A DNA stretch of 64,000 nt from CBDCNP01 sp965222425 (GTDB lineage: Bacteria > Acidobacteriota > Vicinamibacteria > Marinacidobacterales > DATDRI01). The notes below the pieces were generated by a model, which saw only the letters and a program-made list of their open reading frames with translations, was not told the origin of the DNA and ran no database searches. The stretch spans positions 1 through 64,000 of the forward strand of contig CBDCTW010000024.1 in NCBI GenBank assembly GCA_965222425.1, read 5' to 3'. Every line of letters starts with the position of its first letter. Within the stretch, counting starts at the first letter, position 1. Shown piece after piece: positions 35,615 through 44,952 of this stretch. The position numbers and the translations under genes are program-made.

Positions 35615-37282
35615 TTATTGAAGATACCCGATCGACTTCAGCCGCTCGATCACTTCGTCCGTATCTTCGGTGAGGGGTGTATTCTCCTCGGCTTTGGCGG
35701 TCTCTACGTCTAGATATCGCGGGACGTGCGCGGCGAACCACTCCGGTTCGAAGGCCTGCACCAGCACCTTGCCGTCCATCTCGAAAGGAATGGGGACGCC
35801 GAAAAGTTGGAGGATGGTCGGTGCGATATCCAACACCGTCGCGCCTCTCAACTCGGCATGCCGAACAGAGGGCCCGGACGCGATGAAGACCCCGTAGGAA
35901 GCGTGGTAACCGGCGTTGTCAGCGGTCACCATGCCGTGGTCTGAGATCACCATAACGGTCGCATGCGCGGGAAGCCCTTTGATCAGTTCGCCGATCCATC
36001 CGTCGATCCGTGCGTACGTCTTGTCGGTCACTTCTCTCACCGAGTCGGGACAGTCGGGAGGCAGCTCTGCTCCATGGCGATAGGGAAGGAACGTATGGCT
36101 TCCCACGTCGATCGACTCGAAGTAGACGGTGAAAAACCCTTGGTCGAGAGTGGGTAGCAGCTTCCGCGCGATGCGGAAGTAGAGCTCGTCTTGCCACAAG
36201 ACTTTCTCGAAGACCGAGAGGCTCTTGGGTTTGGCCGGTGCGCAAGAAGGCGGGTAGAGCTGGGCGACGATTTCTTTCATCTCGGCCTCGGTTGGCTTTA
36301 GCGGTTGGAGCTCGCCCGCGAGCTCAGCCGGCCAGGTGAGGTGCTCGCGGGTGCCCTGTCGTCTTCCACGCATTCCCATGCGCGAGCTGACGAGAAAGCC
36401 GTTCACCTCGTATGCAGGCCAAGTGGACCAATAGCCCACCACTCCGATCCGATGCCCGAGATCGCCAAGAAGGCTCCAAACCGGTCGTGTCTTGAAGTGC
36501 GCGCTCTGCGCTTCGACCAACTCGGCTTCGGGAAGACGAAAACCCCTGCCGAGCGAGAAGCGTTGGTAGACCGGGTCGAAGGAAGCCACGATCTTTCCCC
36601 GCGAATCTTCCACCGTAAGCCAAGCGAAGGCTCCGGCGAGGGATCGATGATCTTTCGATTTGCCGCGATCCGATGGCCTGCTCTGTTTGGAGAAAACAAG
36701 CTCGACTCGATTCTGTGCGGGGCGAAAGAGCTCCTCCGATACATCGATGGTGCAGTCCTTCCACTTGACCGGAACCGTGATCGATGCGACAGGGGTCCCG
36801 TTCAAAAGCACCTGGACATTCTGTGGGCCGTTCGCCGGAAGCGATCGCAACCGCAGGCGCAGAGTGTACGGTGGACGACCCTTCACCTCGGGCAGCATGA
36901 GATCGGCTCGCGGCGGGCCGTCGTCGTTTCCAACCCACACGAACGACGTCCCGGGTATTGGAAGAAGAAAATCGAGAATCCCGTGTTTCTCGGGAATCAT
37001 GCCTGTCGCGACGGACGCCCAGATGATCGGAGACCAATATCCCCGTCGCGGGTGGGCCTGGAGTACCCGCTTCGCACCCAAGGACTCTAGTGGCCCCCAG
37101 CTACCCGAACGGATCAGGCGATCGATGTTGGGCAGCTTCCCTTCCGAGCGAAGTCGATCTAAGGCTTCGGGAGTGGCGCCGTCGAGGCAGAAGAGCACGA
37201 CGAACGGTTCGGGCTCACGACTCCTGCACGCCGTGAGGAGCAAGAGAAACGGGAGAACTTTGGCGGCCAGTTTCCTTGGCAT
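35615..37282 (-). CDS. Alkaline-phosphatase-superfamily lipoprotein (type I phosphodiesterase/pyrophosphatase-like)
   Basis: 555 residues. Lipoprotein signal with lipobox 'LLTAC' (Cys ~19). Metal and nucleophile motifs: 'FVVLFCLDGATPEALDRL' (first Asp), 'IWASVATGMIPEKHGI' (nucleophile region, T/S), 'YFESIDVGSHTFLPY' (Asp and His) and 'VMVISDHGMV' (Asp-His pair), late His in 'GYHASYG'. This matches exported phosphodiesterase/sulfatase-fold enzymes predicted to act on phosphate esters or lipid heads; the exact substrate is unknown. Intact. Its gene is followed 29 bases upstream by the RND pump gene in the same direction. Confidence 0.82.
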   Translation of the reverse strand: MPRKLAAKVLPFLLLLTACRSREPEPFVVLFCLDGATPEALDRLRSEGKLPNIDRLIRSGSWGPLESLGAKRVLQAHPRRGYWSPIIWASVATGMIPEKHGILDFLLPIPGTSFVWVGNDDGPPRADLMLPEVKGRPPYTLRLRLRSLPANGPQNVQVLLNGTPVASITVPVKWKDCTIDVSEELFRPAQNRVELVFSKQSRPSDRGKSKDHRSLAGAFAWLTVEDSRGKIVASFDPVYQRFSLGRGFRLPEAELVEAQSAHFKTRPVWSLLGDLGHRIGVVGYWSTWPAYEVNGFLVSSRMGMRGRRQGTREHLTWPAELAGELQPLKPTEAEMKEIVAQLYPPSCAPAKPKSLSVFEKVLWQDELYFRIARKLLPTLDQGFFTVYFESIDVGSHTFLPYRHGAELPPDCPDSVREVTDKTYARIDGWIGELIKGLPAHATVMVISDHGMVTADNAGYHASYGVFIASGPSVRHAELRGATVLDIAPTILQLFGVPIPFEMDGKVLVQAFEPEWFAAHVPRYLDVETAKAEENTPLTEDTDEVIERLKSIGYLQ

Positions 37283-37311
37283 CGCCCTATTGTAGTGAAC
37301 TTTGATGGAAG

Positions 37312-40300
37312 TTAATCGCTCGTGTGCTGGGCGGGCTTCAATACTTGCACCGCTCGCTCGGCGAGGTAGACACGGGCGTCCATCGCGAGGCTAAATAACG
37401 CCGGGACGAGGAACAACGTAAAGACGGTCGACAAAACAAGCCCCCCCACGACGACACTGCCCAGACCGCGGTAGAGCTCGGAGCCGGCGCCGGGGAATAG
37501 GATGAGCGGCAACATGCCGCAGACCGAGGTACTCACGCTCATAAAGATGGGGCGGATACGCGTCTTCACCGATTCGCTGATGGCGAGACGCGGCTCCAAA
37601 CCTTCCTCGCGCATGTGGTTCAGCGACTGATGCACGATGAGAATCGCATTGTTGACTACGGTACCGACAAGGATGATGAAGCCCAACATCGTGAGTACGT
37701 CGAGCGCTTGATACGTGAACAGGTTCACGACCACGAGTCCTAAGAACCCTCCTAGAGCGGCCAGCGGCACGCTGAACATGATGACAAAGGGATAGAGGAA
37801 ACTCTCGAACAGCGCTGCCATCAGTAAGTAGGTAATGACGATGGCGAGAAGAAAATTCCACCTCAAGGAACGACCCGTTTGGGAGAGTTTGTCGGCGCTT
37901 CCGCTCAAGGCGACACGGTAGAGACCACCGAGCTTCCCTTCTTCTTGCATCGGCGCGATGATCTGGGTCTCCACCGCCTCCATCGCGGTCTCCAACGGCA
38001 TCTGTTCATCCGGTGTGATGCGCAGAGTGATAGAGCGTTCGCGCTCGCGGTGATTGATCTGCACCGGTCCGTTTGCCTCGACGACCTCGGCCACCGAACC
38101 GAGCGTTACCAGCCGGCCATCGGGTGTGGCGATGGGAAGCTGCTCGAGCAGATGCGTGCGGTGCTGGTAGCTGTCGTCGGTCATGACCCTGAGGTCGATC
38201 TCTCTTCCCTCAAATTGGTAGTCGCTGACTTTGGCACCGTCCACCAACGCACTTACGGCAAAACCCAGCTCGCGGTTCGAGAGCCCCACTTCGGCGGCTC
38301 GTCTACGATGGGTGATGACTTGAACTTCTGGATTGTCGAGATCGAGGCCCGGTATGGGTCGACCCTGTGCTCCAGGCAAGACCTGGAAGGCCTTGCCGAA
38401 CATCTCTCCGCCGAGCTCAATGAGCCGCTCGAGGTCGGGGCCGGTGATGTCGATATCGATGTTGCGCCCTTCGTCGAAGCCTCCCTGGAATATGCTGGCC
38501 TGATTGATGACCGCGATCACTCCAGGACTCGAGAAGCCTAACCTTTGAAACTCGGGGATAAGCTCCCGAACGCGCAGAGGATCTCGGGCGCGCGCACCCA
38601 TGAAGACACTGCTGTGGAGACTCACAAAGAAAAAGTTTTGAATGCCGCCTCCAGGCTGTGCCAATGCCTCCGGGGACCCAGGTTCGGACTCCCACAGCGA
38701 ACGCAGACCATCCTCGTAAACCTTACGGAGCTCAGAGACTTCGTCCAAAGAGTATCCCGGCGGTGGCAAAAGGATGCCGAACAAGAAGTTGTTGTTGCCA
38801 ACGGGGAGATACTCGGCCTTGGGCATGATGAGAAAGCTCAGTCCGATAGAAACCGTCGTGAGCCCGACCACTACCACGACCCGGCGCTTGGTGGTCGTAT
38901 TGATCCAGGACACCGTGTCGCGAACCCAGTGGGCGAAGTCGGCGACTCGATTTACTGCCCCCCAGAGGTTGTGGAATCCCTTGTCATCGTCGTCCTGATG
39001 CGCGGTGCGAAGAATGCGTGCCGAAAGGCTGGGGATGACGGTGATCGAAACGACCAGACTGAGCGCCACCGCACAACTGATGGCGATAGCAATATCGGCA
39101 AAAAGCTGCCCCGCCTCCTCTTGAATGAACACGACGGGGACGAAGACCGCGATGGTGGTGAGCGTACTGGCCAGGACTGCTCCCCAGACCTCTCTCGCCC
39201 CGTCGTAGGCGGCCGTGAATCGAGGCTTGCCCATCTGGCTGTGGCGGTAGATGTTCTCGAGCACCACGATGGAGTTGTCGACCACCATGCCCACCGCGAA
39301 GGCCATTCCCGCCAGGCTCACGACGTTCAACGTGCGCCCGAACAGGTACATCATCAGGAATGTTCCGACGATGCAGATAGGGATGGCAACCGCGATGATC
39401 AGCGTGCTGGTGCCGCTCCGCAGGTAAAGCAATAGGATGGCGACGGCGAGTAGGCCGCCAATCATGAGGCTTTGTCGAACGAGAGTGATGGCGCTATCGA
39501 TATACTCGGTCTCGTCGTAGGCCGACCAAAGGTCGAGCCCCCGAGGGTGAAGTAGGTCGCGGTTCAGTCGGTCGGTCGTCTCCCTCAGCCCCACCATGAC
39601 TTCGAGGACATTGGTTCCCGGTTCCGCGATGGCGTTGATGGCGATGGTCTTCTCACTCCACTCGTAGACCTCGGCCCGAGGTTTTCGATAGCCGAGCTCC
39701 GCGCGGCCGACGTCACGGACGTAGATGGGGACACCGTCCCGCACCGCGATGACGATGTTCTCGATGTCTTCCGTCGATTGATACTCCCCCACCGTGCGCA
39801 CGATGTAGCGACGTTTACCTTCGTCGAAATCGCCTCCGCTATAGTTGCGGTTCTCTTTTTCGAGAGCCTCGCCGAGCTGGTTGAACGTCACACGGCGAGC
39901 CGCCAGCTTGGCGGGGTCGACGATCACCTGCATCTCCCGTTCGCGGCCTCCGAAGAAGTTCGACTGCCCCACGCCCTCGACTCTCTCGATCTCGGGCTTT
40001 ATGAAGTCGTCGACGAAGTTATACAGGGTCGAGATGTCTTCCTCGAAAGGGTTCTCTTCGGCTTTCTTGAGAATGAACCAGGCAACGGCGTTTTCTTCGG
40101 ATCCGACCGTCGTGATGATCGGCTTATCCGCGTTGGATGGATATTCAGGGACCTGCTGCAATCGGTTCGAGACCCTCAAAACGGCGGCGTCCAAATCGGT
40201 GCCCACCGGGAAGGTCAGTACGATGGAGGCGGAGCTGTCGGCGCTCGAGCTCTCCATTCTGACGAGCCCCTCGATGGACTTGAGCTGTTCTTCCTGTTCG

Positions 40301-40494
40301 TCGACGATTTCTCGCTCGATCTCTTGAGGGCTGGCTCCCGGCCAAAACGTGTTCACGCTGACGTTCGGCTCATCGACGTCGGGTGTGAGCTGGATGGGGA
40401 TGCGGAAGAGAGCGATCGCGCCGAAGAGCACCAAGAACATCACCCCCACCGCGGTCGTTACCGGGTAGCGTATGGCTTCGTTGATGATTTTCAT
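37312..40494 (-). CDS. RND-family efflux pump inner-membrane transporter
   Basis: 1060 residues, twelve membrane helices in two repeats with two large periplasmic loops, the AcrB-like (HAE-1) plan: N-terminal 'NEAIRYPVTTAVGVMFLVLFG', TM4 with 'GMAFAVGMVVDNSIVVLENIY' (the proton-relay Asp, with Asn in place of the second Asp as in many such transporters), TM10 region 'GFIILVGTVVNNAILIVHQ', TM ending 'GLVLSTVFTLFLVPALFSL'. Works with the membrane fusion protein gene next door (13-base gap) and an outer-membrane channel not present here. Substrate class not evident. Intact. Confidence 0.92.
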   Translation of the reverse strand: MKIINEAIRYPVTTAVGVMFLVLFGAIALFRIPIQLTPDVDEPNVSVNTFWPGASPQEIEREIVDEQEEQLKSIEGLVRMESSSADSSASIVLTFPVGTDLDAAVLRVSNRLQQVPEYPSNADKPIITTVGSEENAVAWFILKKAEENPFEEDISTLYNFVDDFIKPEIERVEGVGQSNFFGGREREMQVIVDPAKLAARRVTFNQLGEALEKENRNYSGGDFDEGKRRYIVRTVGEYQSTEDIENIVIAVRDGVPIYVRDVGRAELGYRKPRAEVYEWSEKTIAINAIAEPGTNVLEVMVGLRETTDRLNRDLLHPRGLDLWSAYDETEYIDSAITLVRQSLMIGGLLAVAILLLYLRSGTSTLIIAVAIPICIVGTFLMMYLFGRTLNVVSLAGMAFAVGMVVDNSIVVLENIYRHSQMGKPRFTAAYDGAREVWGAVLASTLTTIAVFVPVVFIQEEAGQLFADIAIAISCAVALSLVVSITVIPSLSARILRTAHQDDDDKGFHNLWGAVNRVADFAHWVRDTVSWINTTTKRRVVVVVGLTTVSIGLSFLIMPKAEYLPVGNNNFLFGILLPPPGYSLDEVSELRKVYEDGLRSLWESEPGSPEALAQPGGGIQNFFFVSLHSSVFMGARARDPLRVRELIPEFQRLGFSSPGVIAVINQASIFQGGFDEGRNIDIDITGPDLERLIELGGEMFGKAFQVLPGAQGRPIPGLDLDNPEVQVITHRRRAAEVGLSNRELGFAVSALVDGAKVSDYQFEGREIDLRVMTDDSYQHRTHLLEQLPIATPDGRLVTLGSVAEVVEANGPVQINHRERERSITLRITPDEQMPLETAMEAVETQIIAPMQEEGKLGGLYRVALSGSADKLSQTGRSLRWNFLLAIVITYLLMAALFESFLYPFVIMFSVPLAALGGFLGLVVVNLFTYQALDVLTMLGFIILVGTVVNNAILIVHQSLNHMREEGLEPRLAISESVKTRIRPIFMSVSTSVCGMLPLILFPGAGSELYRGLGSVVVGGLVLSTVFTLFLVPALFSLAMDARVYLAERAVQVLKPAQHTSD

Positions 40495-40507
40495 GGCGTC
40501 ATCTTTA

Positions 40508-41662
40508 TTAGGGCACGGCGTACTCGATCGGCTCGCCTTGGACCCGTTGCCCCGACTGCAAGCGCTCGTTCCCGCGGGTGACGACCTTTGCGCCTGGCTT
40601 CACTTCGCTTTGAATCTCGACCCAGGCGCCCATGGCGACGCCGGTCTCGACCGATACCCGACTCACCGTGCTGTCTCCGTTGACGAGGTAGACGTAGCGC
40701 TCTGCTCCCCGTGTGATGACCGCATCCTTGGGGACGACGGTGGCGGAATAGGACTCGCCGGCGGGAAAGGACACTTTGGCGAGCATCCCCGCGGCCACCT
40801 TCCCATCCTTATTCTCAATGCGGATCTTGAGCGGGAAGGTGCGGGATTGAGCATTGGCTCGGGGAACGATGGCGCTCACTTTGCCGATCAACTCGTATCC
40901 CGGTAGGGATTCGAAGCGCACGGTCGCCGCGGCGCCCGGGTTCATGTTGCGGAAGTAACGCTCCGGAACATCAACCCTTACTTCGAGGTCGTAAAGCGAG
41001 ATGAGCTCCACGACCGGATCGCCCTTGTCGACCCATTCTCCAACCTCGCACCGTTCGGCGACGACGACTCCCGCGAAGGGCGCGCGTATAGCCGAGCGCT
41101 CGATGTCGAGCTTGATGCCGGCAATCATCGCTTGAAGTCGCTCTGTCCGCCCCCGCCATGCATCGTATTCAGACATGGCTTCGTCGAGCTGTCGCTGGGA
41201 GAGGACTTCGGAGTTGAAGAGATCCTTGGATCGACCCAGATTGCTCCCCGCTTGTGTCAGGCGTGCCTCGGCCTCTCGGAGCTCGGCCTCCGCTGCTTCG
41301 AGCTGAAGCTCGAGTTGATCACTTCGGAGCTTGGCAATGACCTGGCCCTTGCGCACCGTTTTTCCTTCCCGTGCCGCGAGCTCCACGACGAGTCCGGCGA
41401 CTTCACTCGCCACCAAGCTTTCGGTGCGCGACTCGACCGAGCCGGGGAGCGCGATCAGGAGATGGACCGGATACTCCTTGGCTTCGGTGTAGCGCACCGG
41501 GCTAGCCGGCCACTCTTGAGCGGGTACGCGGATCGCATTGGACAGGACGAGGCCTGCCGCGAGCGTGGACAATGCAAAGTCACCGAAAGTCATGTTTTTT
41601 TTGAGAACAGAGCGTTGAATTTTTCCTTGGGGTGACTGGTTGTCCGCCAGCTCGGGCGTCAC
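40508..41662 (-). CDS. RND efflux membrane fusion protein
   Basis: MFP/AcrA-type adaptor: lipoyl half-motifs 'EVAGLVVELAAREGKTVRKGQ' and 'IRAPFAGVVVAERCEVGEWV', a coiled-coil hairpin between them, a beta-barrel domain ('VRFESLPGYELIGKVSAIVPR') and an MP domain. ATG 41593 ('MTFGDFALSTLAAG...') gives a clear signal peptide ending near 'RVPAQ'; the GTG at 41662 would add 23 residues. Neither start has a good ribosome site, so the start is uncertain. First gene of the two-gene pump operon; the 280 bases upstream are non-coding. Confidence 0.88.
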   Translation of the reverse strand: MTPELADNQSPQGKIQRSVLKKNMTFGDFALSTLAAGLVLSNAIRVPAQEWPASPVRYTEAKEYPVHLLIALPGSVESRTESLVASEVAGLVVELAAREGKTVRKGQVIAKLRSDQLELQLEAAEAELREAEARLTQAGSNLGRSKDLFNSEVLSQRQLDEAMSEYDAWRGRTERLQAMIAGIKLDIERSAIRAPFAGVVVAERCEVGEWVDKGDPVVELISLYDLEVRVDVPERYFRNMNPGAAATVRFESLPGYELIGKVSAIVPRANAQSRTFPLKIRIENKDGKVAAGMLAKVSFPAGESYSATVVPKDAVITRGAERYVYLVNGDSTVSRVSVETGVAMGAWVEIQSEVKPGAKVVTRGNERLQSGQRVQGEPIEYAVP

Positions 41663-41943
41663 TAAACGTGAGTGCCGGTATCAACCTTGCCAGACGCGGT
41701 CCACACTATCGTATCTTGAATCCTTGAGTAGTCCAAACCGAGCCGGCATGGTGGATCGAACGAGATGCCGTAGGGAATTCCCCACGCAGCGTTGGGGGGT
41801 TTTCCGTGTGATTTAACCCATTCCTTGGGACGCAAATAACTGAAAAACTGATCACGTGATTGAGATTCCCTACAGCCCGGACGTCTAGCGAAGGGGAGTT
41901 CCGGGGACCCCAACCCCCGGACGCTTTTCGCGGGAGGTGCTCT
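41663..41943. other. Intergenic region with a hairpin and a palindrome before the pilin gene
   Basis: No gene seen. It contains a C/G-rich inverted repeat followed by TTTT (about 41785-41810: CCCCACGC...GCGTTGGGG), and a 10-bp palindrome ATCACGTGAT at 41851-41860, 84 bases before the pilin start, which may be an operator. GGGACGCAAA at 41827-41836 recalls a riboswitch motif but the surrounding pairing does not fit. Confidence 0.35.
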
Positions 41944-42984
41944 ATGAAATCGGTCCGAAGCGACTTTTCGATGATCGAGCGGGGATTCACTCTGGTGGAA
42001 GTGATGATCGCGCTCTTGCTCACGCTAAGCGTGATGGCATCCGTTTTTGGTCTGTTGCAACGCGGTCAAGAAAGCTTCCGACGTGAGCCCGAGATCAGCG
42101 ACATGAACCAAAGCACCCGTTCGGGGGTGGAGGCCATCAGTCGTGACCCACTCATGGCAGGCTACAAGACCCCCGCACACTCGGCGGTTGTCTGGAACGA
42201 CGGTGGCGCGGTCAACCCGGACGAGATAACCGTCATCTTCGCCGATCCCGATGTCCCGACCTCGGAGCCGCTGAAGTGCGGGGTGGCGGGTGGTGGCGGA
42301 GGCGGCGGTCCTTGTAACACCATCGACCAATCCTCAACGCTAAACCTCGATCCGTATCAGACCTACCCGGAGAATGCGTATTCCGAAGGGATGATCCTCT
42401 TCGCCCTTGAGACCGAGGACTGCAACGGGGATGGGGAGTACGGGATTTATCCCTTTGAGGTTAGCCTCGATCCGACGATGACCAGCGCCGGCGGCAGCCC
42501 TACTCTGAAGATCACGCACAATCCCGGCCAGAGCGAAACGGGCATGAACCTGCCCGGAGGGTTCAATGGTGAGGTGCATCCGGACTGTGCAGTCATCGGA
42601 AAGTTCAAAGTCATTCAATATCGCGTCAGCCCCCTGCCGCCTTCGCCCAACCCGACGCTCGAGCGCCGCGACCTGAGCAATGGAGAGTCTTGGATTCCGG
42701 TGGCGAAGAACATCGAGAACTTGCAGCTGCAGTACGGGTTGGGGAACTCGATGATTTTCGTAGATGAGCCCCCGGTACCCAACCAGGACGACCCCGCCAT
42801 TTGGATTACCCAAGTGCGACTGTCGGTCGTGGGGCGGAGCGAAAGCATCAACCTTCACGGAGCCTCGGAGGGCGTTTTCGCGCCCGAGGACACGTACGTT
42901 CGTAAGACCTTCGCTACGACCGTCAGCCTGCGCAACATGGCGCTGGCGGCAGCAAACCAAACCGGCGGCGAGTACTACAACTAA
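41944..42984 (+). CDS. PilW-like type IV pilus minor pilin/pseudopilin
   Basis: 346 residues from ATG 41944, which follows GGGAGGTGCTCT. Type III prepilin signal: 'MIERGFTLVEVMIALLLTL' with cleavage expected before FTLVE; the hydrophobic helix follows. A long globular part contains 'DVPTSEP' and a Gly tract (GVAGGGGGGG). Length and features match PilW-type minor pilins that prime type IV pilus or type II secretion assembly. Unusually no pilV/pilX neighbours are present, so it is an orphan in this window. Longer starts upstream (41860) are not preceded by a ribosome site. Confidence 0.78.
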   Translation: MKSVRSDFSMIERGFTLVEVMIALLLTLSVMASVFGLLQRGQESFRREPEISDMNQSTRSGVEAISRDPLMAGYKTPAHSAVVWNDGGAVNPDEITVIFADPDVPTSEPLKCGVAGGGGGGGPCNTIDQSSTLNLDPYQTYPENAYSEGMILFALETEDCNGDGEYGIYPFEVSLDPTMTSAGGSPTLKITHNPGQSETGMNLPGGFNGEVHPDCAVIGKFKVIQYRVSPLPPSPNPTLERRDLSNGESWIPVAKNIENLQLQYGLGNSMIFVDEPPVPNQDDPAIWITQVRLSVVGRSESINLHGASEGVFAPEDTYVRKTFATTVSLRNMALAAANQTGGEYYN

Positions 42985-43072
42985 TTCATACTGCCGGTTG
43001 GGGAGGAGGGCTCCACGCCTACGCCCGTTGGAGCGCGATGGATCGAGGCGGAGTAGCCCACGCGGAAGCTGG

Positions 43073-43159
43073 TGGTGCCGGAGAAGGGAGTCGAACCCTT
43101 ACAGAGCTAAGCCCCGCGGGATTTTGAATCCCGTGCGTCTACCATTCCGCCACTCCGGC
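43073..43159 (-). tRNA. tRNA-Leu (anticodon CAA)
   Basis: 87 bases including an encoded CCA (43073-43075). Acceptor stem GCCGGAG pairs with CTCCGGC, anticodon stem CGGGA/TCCCG with loop TTCAAAA (anticodon CAA), long variable arm typical of tRNA-Leu, T-arm AAGGG-TTCGACT-CCCTT. Decodes UUG. It lies on the minus strand about 90 bases after the pilin gene. Confidence 0.95.
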
Positions 43160-43636
43160 GCTTCCCTTGCCCATGGCGCATTGGAAATGGGAGCCGGAGC
43201 GAAGTCTAACATGGAGCACCCACATTACGGCGTTGCCATCACCGGGCCCAGTCAGCGGCTTCTCTCGCGCCCAGTAAGCGGGTGATCGGATTTTTGGCGA
43301 GAGAAAAGGGAAAGTGCCACAATGACGCGAGGGGAATCGTGTTAGGAGGTCGGGACGGCGAGCTGCAGACTTAGTCACATTTCAATTTGTTGACTGTGTT
43401 GTAGTTATAGTCTAAGAAGCCTCGACGTTTCATCCCCCACCTGTCTTAATAAGGGGCATTTCTTATGAAACCTGAAAATAATAGGTAGTGATGGGGTTTC
43501 CCCTTATGTTTCTCTTCGTTCCAATGGAGTCCCTCTAAACTAACAAGAAGAAAAGACTTCTGCGCACAACAATCAGTTGCTATTCGGGTCCAGATATGAT
43601 AAAATCGCTGCACTTTTATTAGAAAGTGAGGTGTCA
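43160..43636. other. AT-richer intergenic region before carD
   Basis: 477 bases without a gene. From about 43375 the base composition turns clearly AT-rich compared with the coding neighbours. A short run 'GACTGTGTTGTAGTTATAGT' has no properly spaced promoter. Its only supported feature is the carD promoter at 43577-43605. Confidence 0.5.
43577..43605 (+). promoter_or_regulatory. Sigma-70-type promoter of carD
   Basis: TTGCTA (43577-43582), 17-base spacer, TAAAAT (43600-43605), about 31 bases before the carD start and in an AT-rich stretch. Confidence 0.55.
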
Positions 43637-44317
43637 ATGGCCTTTCAAATCGGGGACAAGGTCGTATATCCCAATCATGGGATTGGAGTTGTAGAGGATA
43701 TTCTCGAGCCAGCAAGGAACTCGCCGTTCTATAAACTCCGCATTCTTTCGAACGCCACCAAAGTCATGGTGCCGGTGGCCAATGTGGAAGGCGTTGGGTT
43801 GAGGAGGGTCATCTCGCATAGGGACATCGATCGTATTTTCGATCAACTCGAGAACAAAAGGGTCGCGCAGCACGCCAACTGGAAGGGGCGCTATAAAGAT
43901 AACTCCGACAAGATGCGGAGTGGCTCCATCTACGACGTGGCAGGGGTTCTGAAGAGCCTTTCGTTTTTGAGCAAACGCAAGAGCCTTTCGTTTCGTGAGA
44001 AGAGGATGCTCGATCGGGCTCGGTTCCTCGTCGTGAGCGAGGTGGCCGAGGTTGCCGGTGAGTCCCAGGATCTAGTCGGGCAAAAGATCGACCTGGCTCT
44101 TTCCCGCGGGATGGATTCCAAGAAGAAGAGCCGGACCAGCTTGAAGACCCTGCTTCGGAAAACGACCCTTGCGGCGGCGAAGGCTGACGTAACCTATGTC
44201 GCCGACCAACCCAAGTCCACCAGGAAGTCCAAGAGCCGAGCGAGCGGCACCGGACAGACCAAAGGCAAGGGACGTCAGCGGAGTCCGATCTCAATTTCCA
44301 TTAACCGCTTTTGCTAA
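43637..44317 (+). CDS. carD: CarD/CdnL-family transcription regulator with a basic C-terminal tail
   Basis: 226 residues; ATG 43637 behind GTGAGGTG. The N-terminal RNA-polymerase-interacting domain is clear: 'GDKVVYPNHGIGVVEDI' and 'YKLRILSNATKVMVPVANVEGVGLR', followed by the helical domain 'DNSDKMRSGSIYDVAGVLKSLSFLS' and 'LDRARFLVVSEVAEV'. CarD-type proteins (~160-170 residues) stabilise open promoter complexes at housekeeping promoters. Here an extra ~55-residue tail rich in Lys, Arg, Ser and Gly (e.g. 'STRKSKSRASGTGQTKGKGR') may add DNA contact, as in larger CarD proteins of other phyla; that is inference. Own promoter and intrinsic terminator (44335-44379). Confidence 0.87.
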   Translation: MAFQIGDKVVYPNHGIGVVEDILEPARNSPFYKLRILSNATKVMVPVANVEGVGLRRVISHRDIDRIFDQLENKRVAQHANWKGRYKDNSDKMRSGSIYDVAGVLKSLSFLSKRKSLSFREKRMLDRARFLVVSEVAEVAGESQDLVGQKIDLALSRGMDSKKKSRTSLKTLLRKTTLAAAKADVTYVADQPKSTRKSKSRASGTGQTKGKGRQRSPISISINRFC

Positions 44318-44334
44318 TCGTCTGAATGACGATA

Positions 44335-44379
44335 CCTCCCGCTCCCCGAACCATAATGAAGGGACGCGGGAGGTTTTTT
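44335..44379 (+). terminator. Intrinsic terminator of carD
   Basis: CCTCCCGC...GCGGGAGG stem (8 bp, extended by TCCC/GGGA with a bulge) followed by TTTTTT, 18 bases after the carD stop. Confidence 0.85.
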
Positions 44380-44393
44380 GTCTACCCTACCGA

Positions 44394-44422
44394 TTGCATA
44401 GTTCACGAGACTGGTCTATATA
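44394..44422 (+). promoter_or_regulatory. Promoter of the secreted-protein gene
   Basis: TTGCAT (44394-44399), 17-base spacer, TATATA (44417-44422), 40 bases before the ATG at 44462. Confidence 0.6.
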
Positions 44423-44461
44423 GTGGGTAGAGAAAACAGCGTGCCGGTTAGGAGGTTTCTC

Positions 44462-44836
44462 ATGCGAAAATTTGCTAAGCCCCTCGCTCTTGCGGTGATG
44501 ATCCTCTTCTGCGCTATTGCTACGGCACAGGAAGCGAACGTCCTTTTCAAAGGCAACATTCGTCTCCCTCGCGACATCGACTTCGGCGATGACACGCTAT
44601 CTCGAGGAAGCTACCAGCTCGCTCTTACCGAGGCGGAAGGCGAGGCCTGGTTCGTGCTCAGCAAATCTGGCAAGGAAGTGTCCAAGGATATCGCCATTGA
44701 ATGGCCTGCCAAGGAGCTCCCCACCCAGGGCATGCAGTCAGAGATTCTTCCGGGTGATAGTGGGAGTGAGTATTTCAGGGTGAGAGTGCGTACGGGCAAC
44801 TCCGTTTACTTTATTCACTACCTGATCAAAGCCTGA
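44462..44836 (+). CDS. Secreted protein of unknown function
   Basis: 124 residues from ATG 44462, with GGAGG 7 bases upstream. Signal peptide at residues 1-23 (MRKFAKPLALAVMILFCAIA-TAQ). The mature part is small and beta-rich, with 'GNIRLPRDIDFGDDTLSRGSY', 'LALTEAEGEAWFVLS' and 'SVYFIHYLIKA' at the end; no Cys pairs or metal motif. I do not recognise the family. It has its own promoter and sits between carD and plsC, with 116 bases before the latter. The product is predicted to be periplasmic. Confidence 0.7.
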   Translation: MRKFAKPLALAVMILFCAIATAQEANVLFKGNIRLPRDIDFGDDTLSRGSYQLALTEAEGEAWFVLSKSGKEVSKDIAIEWPAKELPTQGMQSEILPGDSGSEYFRVRVRTGNSVYFIHYLIKA

Positions 44837-44952
44837 GTTGGCCAAAGAGCCAGATCAAGTACTGCCCATCTCGCCCATCTTGGGTGTGACCGACTAAGTG
44901 GGGCCGACCCCGTTCGAGCCGGTGACGCATACCGGGTGACTTCGTCGAGCCC

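Noticed and set aside
41800..41900. GGGACGCAAA before the pilin gene looked like part of a c-di-GMP-I riboswitch
   Set aside because: The matching 5' half and the pairing around it do not form: the hairpin before the motif lacks a GNRA loop and the flanking bases do not pair.
43389..43411. TTGACT and TATAGT as a promoter
   Set aside because: The spacer is only 10 bases.
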